From the NCBI RefSeq assembly GCF_024713975.1, contig NC_091113.1, positions 13,280,501 to 13,344,500 of the forward strand: 64,000 nt of DNA, given 5' to 3'. The notes under the pieces are model-generated. The model was not told the origin of the DNA, did no database searches, and worked only from the letters and a program-made list of their open reading frames with translations. Position numbers and translations under genes: made by a program. The first letter of the stretch is position 1; every line of letters begins with the position of its first letter. This stretch comes from Paralichthys olivaceus. Its lineage: Eukaryota; Chordata; Actinopteri; Pleuronectiformes; Paralichthyidae. Of the stretch, positions 9,901-19,048 are shown piece by piece.

Positions 9901-11829
9901 ATAACCTGAATAAGGTCATATAAGCAAAAATCTAAGGACCGTGCAACATTTCCCAACTTAAGTTGCACTATGTAGATGTGTATACAACCTCATTTTCACA
10001 TTTCACATTATGATATCCTATTGGAGTTTTCACAGCAGCACGACAGCTTTGCAAAATCAACATGTTGGCTTGATGTCATAATCACACTCTGCTCTTGAAC
10101 ATGTCATGTAGAATCCTAATTGAGGGCCCATCAGTGAAAACAACCCTTTGGCCCGACAACCAATAACATTAAAGCTGTTGTACGAGTCACTCATTTTTCG
10201 AATATGCATAAAACTTCTAATCAGGCCACAAAACTTTTAAAGGTGCTGTGCACAACATTTTTACCACCGCCAAATTAAGACCACATTTCCCATTAATGTT
10301 GTTGCTTCCCGTCCTTTCTTGTTCCACCTCCCAATTCCTGGTATTGCTCCATAAATGCAGGAGGAGGAATGAGAGGAGCTGATACAACAATATACTTTAA
10401 ATTCAAGGCAAATAATCTAAAGTTTAAAAACAGGCAGTTTGAATATGATATTGAATATAAGATATACTGTAAATGCACTGGGGAAATAACAGGCCCTGCA
10501 GAAGTTTCTCTTACATTTTATCTTCTCCCCGGCAGCCTAAGCCCAGCTGCTGAAGTCCAGCACTAAGATGTCACATAACCACAACATTTTTCCAATGTGG
10601 GCGTACAGGGAGTGGAAATGAGCGAGCGCACGGTGAGCGGTCACTAAGTAAAGAGCTGGAAAGAAAAAAAGTCCCTTCAGTGAAGAAGTCCCATTTCTTT
10701 GGAAAAACTGAATGTTTTTTCTTTACTCGAGATTGAGAAAAGAGGAAGATGGGGTTTTGATTTTTGAGAACCAGATGGATCAGTTTCGTACTGATATACA
10801 TACATAATGACAAATACAGTTTACTTCCTCCTACACTTACCTTGACATGAAAACATTTGTCAGCAAACATTATTTAGGTCTCAGATTGTATTTTAATGAA
10901 GTTTTACGATTTTATATTGTTGTATTATATTTTATACTTTCACATTTTCTCTTGTGGAAGCAAATCAATTTAATAAATCGATCAGTGATGTTTTCAACAT
11001 CCTCACTGAGCTTGAAAGATGCATAAGCATTATATCTATAAATAATGAAGCTGTTGATTGATGAGAATTATGTTGCAATGATTATTGATATTGCTTGTTT
11101 TTATTTACCAGCCCTACAATCCAACAGATTTGCTCCTGTGGTTTAAAACTCTTCTTTATGTGCAGAGAATGACAAAGACTTGATAAACAGCAAAGCATCT
11201 TATAAATCTGAGGTAGATCTTATGCACGATGATATATTGATACAGATGTTACCTTTAATCTATTGTTATCGATGAAAATCACATTGCGATAATTATCGAT
11301 ATTGTTTATGAGCTACTTGCATCCAACCAGTGGCTCCTCATTTTTTGCTTGTTCAGCAAAGTGTGCTCTGCGAGTCAGCTTCCTTTATGACGTCAGCACA
11401 TCTGCACAGATGCTAATCAACCTCACTGCATTTAAACAATCACGTTAGAAGCTGAAAAATGTTTTACCCCAAAACATGAACCAGCCATTTTGTCTTCCAA
11501 TTCAAATAAAGACCGAATAACGAGCTTTAACTTTAACTTGCGAGGTAAACGTGGCTGCTGGTTTGATAGTTCGCAGTGTTTTGTTAACTTCTTTCACAGG
11601 GGAAGCCTCTGTAACCCGCTGGTGTCCGAGTTGTGCATGATCATGAACATTAAATTGTGTCCACTTACTTATCGAGGACGAAATAGAGGTCAAATGCTCC
11701 CTGACAGGAGCTCTCCTCCTCCTCCTCCTCCTCCTGCTGCGGCTCCGGCTCACCTCCCGATGGAGAACACAGCAAAAATAATCCCATCAAAAACACAACA
11801 AGACGCATATTCGACGCAAGTCTCGCCAT
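920..11829 (-). CDS. ANTXR-family receptor (TEM8/CMG2-like), 5' part: coding exons 1 and 2
   Basis: Type I membrane receptor of the anthrax-toxin-receptor family, whose normal role is binding extracellular matrix through a von Willebrand A domain. Two exons are visible. Exon 1 (11829 to 11669) starts at an ATG and encodes a hydrophobic signal peptide, an acidic linker with seven Glu in a row, and CQGAFDLYFVLD. Exon 2 (991 to 920, 72 nt) encodes KSGSVKNHWDEIYYFVENLA and on to KFKR. The donor AA|GTAAGT and acceptor AG|GTCTGG join within the Lys codon to give DLYFVLDKSGSV, so the MIDAS motif DxSxS spans the intron. The 72-nt length of exon 2 fits my memory of the family. Later exons (rest of vWA, transmembrane, cytoplasmic tail) lie beyond base 1; none was found at 1-915. 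Position next to rbp3 suggests the ANTXRL/antxr1-like orthologue, but two exons cannot separate paralogues. Confidence 0.88.
1699..1724. repeat. (TG)13 microsatellite
   Basis: A perfect dinucleotide run of 13 TG units in intron 1 of the ANTXR-family gene. Confidence 0.95.
2160..2450 (+). repeat. dispersed repeat family B, copy 1
   Basis: A diverged copy of a percomorph interspersed repeat. Landmarks in order are AAACTGCTGGACAGAAACTT, CACTTTCTTCAACATTGTGAG, TTTTCAACATTTTCACTGA, TTAGGGGACTG, GTGTGCAAATTGGTGCAG, and an end with GGGCCTTGG and CTACTGAG. The same order recurs at about 26.0, 46.0 and (inverted) 57.3 kb. The transposon class is not clear from sequence alone. Confidence 0.65.
6061..6403. 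mobile_element. MITE-like element with terminal inverted repeats
   Basis: The left end reads CAGTGTGTAGAATTTAG (from 6067). The right end, reverse-complemented, reads CAGTGTGTAAGATTTAG (ending at 6397), giving near-identical terminal inverted repeats around about 300 bp of non-coding DNA. The internal landmark GTGACATCTAGTGGTGAAAT is common in percomorph genomes. The CAGTG terminus is reminiscent of non-autonomous hAT elements, but I could not identify a convincing 8-bp target duplication, so the superfamily is left open. It ends 16 bp before the short direct repeat that borders the tRNA palindrome. Confidence 0.7.
6420..6453 (+). repeat. 34-bp direct repeat, outer copy at palindrome edge
   Basis: This copy is identical over 34 bp to 6617-6650, which lies inside the left arm of the tRNA palindrome. 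Its last three bases (ACA) coincide with the first bases of the arm at 6451. Copies of internal arm sequence at a breakpoint fit a template-switch or repair junction with microhomology, which is an inference. Confidence 0.85.
6744..6816 (+). tRNA. tRNA-Arg (anticodon CCU), copy 1
   Basis: A 73-nt cloverleaf with no intron. The acceptor stem GCCCCAG pairs with CUGGGGU (G-U at the end) and the discriminator is G. The D arm contains GGCCUAAUGGAUAAGGC. The anticodon stem-loop is CUGGC-CUCCUAA-GCCAG with anticodon CCU (codon AGG). The T arm contains GGGUUCGAGUCCC. A-box and B-box promoters are intact. It lies on the plus strand, antisense to the host ANTXR-family intron. No T-run terminator occurs before the next tRNA six bases downstream. 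Confidence 0.97.
6823..6894 (+). tRNA. initiator tRNA-Met (CAU), copy 1
   Basis: A 72-nt gene with eukaryotic initiator hallmarks: A1-U72 at the end of the acceptor stem (AGCAGAG/CUCUGCU), three G-C pairs closing the anticodon stem (GGGCCCAUAACCC), and an AUCGAAA T-loop with A54. The T stem is GAUAG/CUAUC, where the usual vertebrate gene has GAUGG/CCAUC; both strands of the pair changed, so pairing is kept. A TTTT run follows directly at 6895-6898. It probably shares a transcript with the tRNA-Arg upstream. Confidence 0.97.
6895..6898 (+). terminator. RNA polymerase III T4 terminator
   Basis: TTTT lies directly after the 3' end of initiator tRNA-Met copy 1. It is the first T-run after the tRNA-Arg start, so it is likely to end the pair. 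Confidence 0.7.
7004..7575. other. spacer of the tRNA inverted repeat
   Basis: A 572-bp AT-rich, non-repetitive stretch between the two arms. No gene or RNA structure is recognised. Its length would allow cruciform or hairpin formation by the arms without steric hindrance. Confidence 0.8.
7681..7684 (-). terminator. RNA polymerase III T4 terminator
   Basis: AAAA on the plus strand, i.e. TTTT directly after initiator tRNA-Met copy 2 in its own direction. Confidence 0.7.
7685..7756 (-). tRNA. initiator tRNA-Met (CAU), copy 2
   Basis: Mirror copy of the initiator tRNA in the left arm, with the same A1-U72 pair, GGGCCCAUAACCC anticodon arm, A54 T-loop and the same GAUAG/CUAUC T-stem variant. 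Transcribed toward the spacer, convergent with copy 1. It is co-oriented with the host ANTXR-family gene. Confidence 0.97.
7763..7835 (-). tRNA. tRNA-Arg (anticodon CCU), copy 2
   Basis: Mirror copy of the 73-nt tRNA-Arg(CCU) in the left arm, with intact acceptor stem, CUCCUAA anticodon loop and B box. It is six bases upstream of initiator tRNA-Met copy 2 with no T4 run between them. Confidence 0.97.
8840..9085 (+). repeat. probable dispersed teleost repeat fragment
   Basis: The block running from CCCCCCTTGTGGCTGGCT through TAATAGGTCATGAAC, TCCTCCACGTTAGCAG and TAGGTAGTTCTTGTCACACT resembles an interspersed repeat seen often in fish introns. A short reverse-oriented relative (CTGCAGCCAGCCACCAGGGG) occurs near 50.09 kb. 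Recognition is by eye only, and the element class is unknown. Confidence 0.4.
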
Positions 11830-12449
11830 AGTTTCTCCTCGGGAGGGAAAAAAAAAGTAAGTTCCTTTGTGTCAAACAAAAGAAAGAAAAATAAAAAGTG
11901 AGTTTAGTGAGTTCTTACATCCCAGAGACAGTGAGGAGATGCGACAAAGACAAAAGCTGCAGGCGGTGCTTCTTCTTCTCGTTGCTCAGTTTACAACCAG
12001 TGACACCGCATCACAGCCCAGAACAAAAGAGACACACAGTTTCAGATGGGTCACAATCCACTGTTCGCACAAACACATCCAAAGAGAAAATAAAGGAGTG
12101 TCTCCCTGACAAAGTGTCAACGCTGTTTTTAAGTGTGAGGGAAAAAGCCAAGAGAAAGTGACTGAGGGCAGATTTGGAGGAGCTGGGAGCCCAGGGGACA
12201 GACTTGGCTCAAATGGACCAGGTTTCATGTTTCATCCTGAGGAGGAAGGAGAGAGAGGAGAGTGAGAAAGAGGAAATGAAAATGGGTCAACATCCCCCCA
12301 TGCGCCGCCCTCACGTGGCACACTGGAGAAGTTTGGGATGAATACATCACTGCCCCTGTTTCACACTGCTGAGCCCCAATACAGCTGTCTTTTCACTTTA
12401 AACACATGGTGTTTATCTGCAGTTTTATAGATGTGACCTACGAAGGAGG

Positions 12450-13065
12450 CACAGAGGCTCAAACAAGAACAAATAAAAAAAGATGTAAAGAAAAGTTATC
12501 AGAAAACAACTTCATATTAGAAAATGATAGAGAGATAACAAAATAAATCAAACAATTAAAAAAGGAACATAAAAAACACAACAACAGAACAAATAATATG
12601 AATAAGAAAACACAGGAGCGAGTCAGTGAACACGTAATATAACAACAGAAATTCAAATCTACAACGAAACCAAATGCGCAACAAATCAAAAAACATCAAC
12701 AATTCAAAATGCACAACAAATCCATAACACACAACATCAAGGCACTAAAACTGCAAATCAGAGCAACTACAAATCAACAAACACAATAACAAATCAAATG
12801 ACACACTAGCAGATCACAAAACAAAAAAACACAACAGCAAATAAGGAAACACAAAAGCGAGTCAGAAAACACATGAATAATTTTGAATACACAACAAAAA
12901 ACATAAAACGACAACAATTCAAAAACCACAGCAAATCAGAACACATCAACAATGAAAAAAACACCATAAATAATCAAAAAACACGACAGCAAATGAAAAA
13001 AACACAATAACAAAAAGACAACAAATCAAAACACAGCAACAATCAATAAAACACAACAACATTAG
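12450..13065. repeat. decayed A/C-rich minisatellite
   Basis: About 600 bp built from a degenerate unit of roughly 20 nt of the form AACACAACAGCAAATCAAAA. The plus strand is almost devoid of G and poor in T. Units are diverged and of uneven length, as in an old tandem array. Open frames through it are compositional artefacts. Confidence 0.75.
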
Positions 13066-14455
13066 CTTCTAACGGAAATGGGCAGCACCCGCTTTCAACA
13101 AGAATTGCCTCTGACTGGATGAAGGCCCTGCTTGTCTTTTTCTCTGAGGGAATAGCTCTGTCTTCAGAACAACCCTCTTTTAAACTTGTGAATACTCATT
13201 GTGATGTTGTGAGAAGTATCAAGTATCAGCTCGTATATATGACCTGCTTCAAAGCTTCACTGTGTTTTCTGTACTTTCATCCATATCAGAGCTTTAGTGC
13301 ATTTCAAAGCAAACGTTTCACACGACTATGGCTTTAAATGAAGTGACAGCTGGAGTTGCTTTTGTTGTTAGTGTGTTTTAAACACCACTCTGCCTTTTTC
13401 ATTAATCATAGCCAGAACTAAGTTGCCCTTTTTTTATTCCTCCTCCAGAGTCACTCCATTGGTAAATACTAATCTCATCGAACTGTAAAACGCTTTTCTG
13501 CTACTTCTAAACAAATCAAGCAGATATACAGATTAAGTGCCACAGCAGCGGTCCACACTTACAATGTCCCTTAACCCTTTGGCCCCTGTTTAAAGTCTCA
13601 TTCTGATGTGAACTCACTTATCCCACACTAAACAGATCCCGTGTAATCCTTCAAATGAAAGTCAATTGCCTGCCAGAGCCAAACTCCTACGCCTCATGTC
13701 CACTCATATTCATTTACATGCATTTATATACTCATTCATAACACAAGTAACCCTCCAACCACTGTATATAATCATATACAATGATAAATAAGCCAGTGTT
13801 TGTGGTCCCTCGAAAAACAGTTTCTTCTCACTGACTCAATAGATCATTGATGTTTTTCATTTCAGTGTAGTTGCAAATCTTTTGGTTTCTGTTGTACTAG
13901 TGCCCTTAAGTACTTACTACTATTCTTTCTTTTATTCAAGTAAACACAAAATACAAACAAATACATATACACAAAACAGACAAAATATACAAGAAGATAT
14001 CACGACCAGACTACCAACGTCATGTAACTACAGTCCAATGACATGTAGTGTATTGTAGACTAAACTGTCTGTAGTTGTCCCTATGTCAGCTGTCGTAATG
14101 GATGGATGAACAATGTGTCATCCAGACTTTACTACCCCAAATGCATCACAGAAACAACAGTATCCAGCAAAAACATTCTGGTCTGTCTCTCTGTTTACAT
14201 TTTTTTTTACATCCTAAGTGAACTGATGTTATCATTTAGCAGCATAATGAAGAGAAATGTTTAATTCTCACATTCCAGCTGTTGGCTCATGGTGTTGTAA
14301 CAGTTTTGTTATGATTATGTGATCCTGTATGAAATTAGAAAAGGAACAGCCATCATGTAATTGTAAGTGAAGTTTAAGGTGCATTTATAGTCGGTAAATC
14401 ATAACAACTTACAAACAACAAACAACATAACTTTTTTGTATTTGAATTGTCTTTG

Positions 14456-14461
14456 TTTATT
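14456..14461 (-). promoter_or_regulatory. candidate polyadenylation signal of two-module rbp3
   Basis: AATAAA on the minus strand, about 380 bp past the stop codon at 14843. It is the first consensus hexamer I noticed there. No downstream element was assessed. Confidence 0.35.
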
Positions 14462-14842
14462 GTGTCTCAACATCGAATCTGAAACCACCACAGTCCACAT
14501 GGCACGACATTCATTGCATTACAGATATACAGCATTTAGCAAATATGCTTTTCTCACCAGAAAAGATAAACAATTTTGTGTGTTTACTTGACTTGTTTCT
14601 TCTGTTTTGCATGACTTCTCAAGAATTACATTTTTGAAAGTTGTCTTGATATTGCAACTTTAGTAAATACTGATCAATCTTTGTGCTATTTTTTCAAACA
14701 GGCTAACAAAGCTTATGAGAAATTGAATAGCATAACACATTCATTGTACTTAGTCTACATTCTTTACTTCTTAGTCTAAATCTTGAAACCATTTGGCTGC
14801 CAAAGCAAAAGTGACTGTTGAAACCCCGGTTCAGGGCATGGT

Positions 14843-17548
14843 TTACTTCTGCTCTCCAAAGTGCTTGTTGAAGATGCCCTTTGCGGTCTCGAGGGCAGCG
14901 TCAGCTGGGACGGGTATGTGAGGGGCGATGCCAGCTCCCTCCCATGCTGGCCCGGCAGTAGTGTCAGAGTGGACAGTGGGGATACTGAGGAAGATGTCAC
15001 TCTCACCAACCTGGAAGGTCTTTGGTGGGTGGGAGGCACCAGCAGTGGTCTCTCCAATGATCATAGCGCGGCCAAGCCTTTTCATGATGTACACGAACTC
15101 CTCAGCGGCGCCGGCAGTCGCTTTGCTGGTCAGGATGATCAGGCTCTTCTTTGAGCCATACCTTGTGCCTAAGGTGGTGGATGAGGTGAAAGTAGAGAGA
15201 GGTTATAATGTGAGGTTGATGAAGTAGAGAAGTGATTTGTAGGTTGTGAAAAGGGTTTAATTGAATATGACTGTGGAGTGATTCCTAAACACAAATAAAA
15301 AATACGATGCTTCTATGGTCCTAGCTGAGAGCCACAGAAATATTCTATCAACACTTATGCCAACTGCTTATGACAAACATTTGCTATTATACACAGCCAG
15401 CTGGTAAAAGGCAAAGGTTTTCTTAGAGTTGTGCTTCTGGCCACCTGATGAATTTAAGCCCAAACTAACTTTAACCCGGTATAATTATGTTTTCATTTCC
15501 TGATTGATTTAACTTACTCTTTAGTGATTACAGATTTCCCCTGCTAGTAGCTTGTAGCTAACAGGAATCATTATGTACAATACAATGACTCGAAAATGAA
15601 TTACCAGTGAGATCAGACAAGGAGAGAAGCTCTGTGGTAGTGCCGGAACTTCTGTCGTACAGCTTGTCCAGCACAATCTGCTTGTCGGCATCAAAGAAGT
15701 AAGAACAGAAACCAGCGATGGCTGTTGTTGGGCCACCGAGGTTGTTCCTGCAAGTACAGGTAAAGTACAGTCATAGGGAGCCTAGATTCTTGATAAAAAT
15801 TAAAATGAACCTCTGTAAACTTTTCATTGATGCAGGCACTAATAAAGTTGAGTAACTAAGTAGTAAAACATAAATTTAGTCATGGGCTGATTAGCATGGA
15901 GCAGAAGCTCTGTGAGTGGAACAACAAACCTCAGGTCGACGATCATGGCATTAGTGTTGACAACCTTGTTCCACACATGCTCAACGATAATTTGGGCGAT
16001 AGCTTTGACCTCCTCAAAGTCTCCAAACATATCAAAACGCAGGTAGCCGATGTTGTTCTCAAATATGTCGGTGTGGAAGGAGACTTTGATCAGCTCAATG
16101 AACATCTCGGGTGAATAATCCTGGCAAGAAAGACAAGCAGAAAGTAGAGCTATAATCTGGAGCATGTTTTTCTAAAAAATATTTATATTTATTCAATTCT
16201 ATTACAGTATTTTTATCCTTTCTAGTAAGCTCAATAAGTGGAAAAGAACACCTTAACAAAGCAACTACAATTTAAAATATGTATTTGTTAAGTTGACAAT
16301 AATAATTATTTTCTAAACCAAAAATCTCTCCTATCTCATGAACAAGGGTCCTACCATAGGTGGAAGAGCTGGGGTATTGCTGGTGGTTTTCAGGCTCTTG
16401 TCCCCAGAAAGGGTCATGAGGTCAGCAGACAGCTTAGTCTCCAGACCGTCCTTGGAGACAACCATGCCGTACTCTCCGTTTGCCTGGAGCCCTTTTAACT
16501 TTTCTGCAACACTAGCCCCAATAGCCTCAAAGGCATAGTTGGCAGCAATCAGGGATGCTGATCCCTCAATGATGGATGGAACTTTAGCCCGGAGGTTGAC
16601 GATTTTGATTGCAGTAGCGAGGGCGTCTTCAGCATTGACCTCCACATCAGGGGTCACACCAGCAACCTCCCAAGTGGAGCCAGTGATGGGATTGATGGAC
16701 TTTGCAGATGGCACGGTAACGTAGAAGTCAGTTTCACCAACTTTGATTTTATCGACTTTCACAGAGCCCCCTGAGGTCTTCTCACCTACAATGGTGGCCC
16801 TCTTCAGGTTCTTGAGGCAGTAGGCTACATCCTCCGCAATGCCCTTGGTGTTTTTGCTAGTGAGGATAATGAGGGGTTTGGTAACACCGTATCTCTCTCC
16901 CAACAGTGTAGACATAGTGAACAGCTTAGTGGTGGTGTTTGACGGACGGTCATATACACTGTCAATGTGGACCACAGGCTCGGCTTTGGTGAAGTAAGAC
17001 ACAATGTAGGGGATTCCGGAGACGTCCCCGCTGCTAGTGTAGCGTAAGTCGAAGATGAGAGATGAAGTTGGCAGGATTTTATTCCAGACCAGATCTAGGA
17101 GCAAGGAGCCAATTTTTTCAGCGACCTCTTCCCCAAGGATGTGGTCAATCCTCAAGTAGCCAGTGTTGCCCTCCAGGATGTCAAGCTTGATAGAGGTCTG
17201 AAGGACGGCAATGAGCTGCTCGGGAGGCAAAGGAGGCATCTTCGGGGGAACAGCAGGGACATAGTTTTGCTCGTAGGAGACCTTCAGACGTGGGTCACTG
17301 ACTGTGGTCTGGACTCCAGAGCTGAGGACATTAGCCAAGGTTTCGGCATCTGGGATGTTGAGAACCTCCGTGTTGCTGTTGGCTGTTTCAATTGCCTCCT
17401 TCATCCCTGTCAGCTTCTCTGGCGAGCAGTAATTGTCCATGATGATCTTTGCTATATCAACAATAAGGCTTGGGGTAAATGCAGCATGGGTAAAAAAAAC
17501 ATTTCCTATAACTAAAAGAGATGCCACCAGAAAGATGGCCCTTGCCAT
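14843..17548 (-). CDS. rbp3: interphotoreceptor retinoid-binding protein, two-module, four exons
   Basis: Secreted IRBP, which carries retinoids and fatty acids between photoreceptors and retinal pigment epithelium in the interphotoreceptor matrix. Exons are 17548-16355, 16120-15930 (191 nt), 15747-15605 (143 nt) and 15168-14843; all junctions are GT-AG and in frame, giving 617 aa. The first Met of [12 protein letters not shown] is chosen because a signal peptide follows; the longer open frame upstream is 5' UTR. Module 1 (about residues 24-320) and the start of module 2 sit in exon 1. The three introns all fall in the last module. The 191/143-nt exon sizes agree with the mammalian RBP3 exons as I recall them. 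Conserved module blocks [21 protein letters not shown] and DLRY/DLRNNLGG are present. It lies 1.5 kb downstream of the three-module gene in head-to-tail tandem and has a shared upstream element at 17674-17717. Confidence 0.97.
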
Positions 17549-19048
17549 TTTTGTCAGTTTAGTGTAGTTGAATAAAGTAAATGGGAATGGCTGCCGAAGA
17601 GCCAGACCTCCTTCCTCGAAGAGGTTCTTTGTCAAATGGCATTATTTTGGCTGCAAGGTTTCTGTTAACAAACTCATAAGAGGATTTAGCCCACAATAAA
17701 CCTCTAATCGTATTATCCTGAGTGCTTCTGCAAGGCAATAACAACTTAGCCAGGAAGAAACAAAAGTTTGTTGCCAAAGATGTGAGACTTAAATTTACAC
17801 AAGGTATTTTGAATACCTCTTTAAAGCTTTGTTTGTGAAAATAGGCCATATCTGTAAAAGACATTTATAAAGAAAGGAGGTGGTGAAAGTATTCATCCTT
17901 TTAGGGTAAATAACTGTTTGCTTATCAAGCCTTTGGTGTCAGTACATTTATGCATAATATTATATCAGTATAATATGTGAGTATTGTGTCATACTTGTGA
18001 ATGAAAGAACAAGAAAATATTTATAATAACTGTTATTACCATATAACTCAGCACAAGCTGCTCAATGAGTTATTCAACACAAGAAACACTCCTTTTAATT
18101 CCTGCACTGAAAGTATATTTAAATAGTTAAATTCCACTTCCACAATCTTTATTTTTTTTAATGTTATACAGTTCATTGCAGTAGTTGTTTGGTTGCCAAC
18201 TTTTAAAAGTGGTGTGAATGAGAACAGCAATATTTAGTTTTGGTTTGTTTGATGCTTGCTCCCTCTGCTGGTTTTGTGGTTAAAGAACAGAACAGCTCAG
18301 ATATCGATTCAAGCAGGCTGAAAAACACAATGCAAAGCAAAAGAGAAAATAATGGCAAATGAATGACAAATAATGTAACAACCCCAAAAAGTTCATATGT
18401 TAAGCATATTAACACGCATTTACATAATAATTAAATAATTTTTCATTTATAAAGAACTGAACATTCACCTTCTAAAACAAAGCATTTAATGTGTAATGAA
18501 AGGGAATCACAGAAAAAATAACTAAACAGAAGAGACAGGCAACTTTACTGAATAAATAATATAGACATCATATACATAGCAAAGTGCAATAGAATTTCCT
18601 TTATGAAGAAATTGATGTTGTGATAATACATTGGTAGATGAGTAGATTAAGGTTAGGTAAGTTTCTTCCTCCAATAAGATATATACACTATTGTAATAAA
18701 TGTGGATACATACAGCTGCCAGGTTTGTGGAAATAATATAAATGCAGATACAGCTTGTGAAGAACCAACATTTTATATTGAATCTACAAATGGTTAAACT
18801 AATCTGATATATAATATATAATATTCCATGATGATATTCCTGTGAAAAAGCATCTGAAACAGTGCATACCCTGTGACTGTAAATCTCTAAAAGCACAAAT
18901 ATCTCTTCTGGTATAACCTCGAATCTCCAATTAATTTTCAGGAAAAGCAGCTCAGGGATAGATTATACAGAACAAGACTGTTTTGTGTGCTGTGACTATG
19001 GTCAGTGATTGAGGAATTTGTTAGGAAATGAGAATAAAGCACAATGAG
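17549..19048. other. intergenic spacer between the tandem rbp3 genes
   Basis: This 1.5-kb spacer must hold the 3' UTR of the three-module gene and the promoter of the two-module gene. A minus-strand AATAAA occurs at 18148-18153, a weak candidate polyadenylation site. The only clearly structured element is the 44-bp block at 17674-17717. No gene is seen. Confidence 0.8.
17674..17717 (-). promoter_or_regulatory. shared rbp3 upstream element, two-module gene copy
   Basis: A 44-bp block lying 126-169 bp upstream of the ATG, 38 of 44 bases identical to 21961-22004 in front of the other rbp3 gene. On the coding strand it begins with the invariant GATAATACGATTA, which includes a GATTA/TAATC core like those bound by OTX/CRX homeoproteins in photoreceptor promoters. 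Paired conservation in otherwise diverged flanks argues for a promoter element; binding by CRX is inferred. Confidence 0.65.

Larger units (their letters stand above)
992..11668 (-). other. intron 1 of the ANTXR-family gene (10.7 kb)
   Basis: The intron is bounded by GTAAGT (at 11668 on the minus strand) and a TTCTTAG acceptor (ending at 992). It contains a (TG)13 tract, one copy of repeat family B, a short terminal-inverted-repeat element and the inverted tRNA repeat, all listed separately, plus a further probable repeat near 8.84-9.09 kb. The remainder (about 2.5-6.0, 8.1-8.8 and 9.1-11.6 kb) is AT-rich sequence in which I see no exon or RNA gene. Confidence 0.8.
11830..14842. other. intergenic, between the ANTXR-family gene and rbp3
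   Basis: The region contains the putative promoter and 5' UTR of the ANTXR-family gene (immediately above 11829), an A/C-rich minisatellite at 12.45-13.07 kb, and the presumed 3' UTR of the two-module rbp3 gene (14.46-14.84 kb). I see no exon or RNA gene elsewhere in it. Confidence 0.7.

Noticed and set aside
10239..10570. AAAGGTGCTGTGCACAACATTTTT start, similar to ends of some fish MITEs
   Set aside because: I could not find a matching inverted end, so a transposon call is not supported.
11502..11753. Arg-rich frame with a run of eight arginines
   Set aside because: This is another frame of the GAG/CTC tract in exon 1 of the ANTXR-like gene, which fits the family in the glutamate frame.
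14861..15227. Plus-strand frames opposite rbp3 exon 4 (and others at 16338, 16539, 17141, 20765)
   Set aside because: They are antisense shadows of the rbp3 coding exons.
17549..17635. In-frame upstream extension of two-module rbp3 (29 extra residues)
   Set aside because: The extension is not signal-like, whereas the internal Met at 17548 is followed directly by a good signal peptide.
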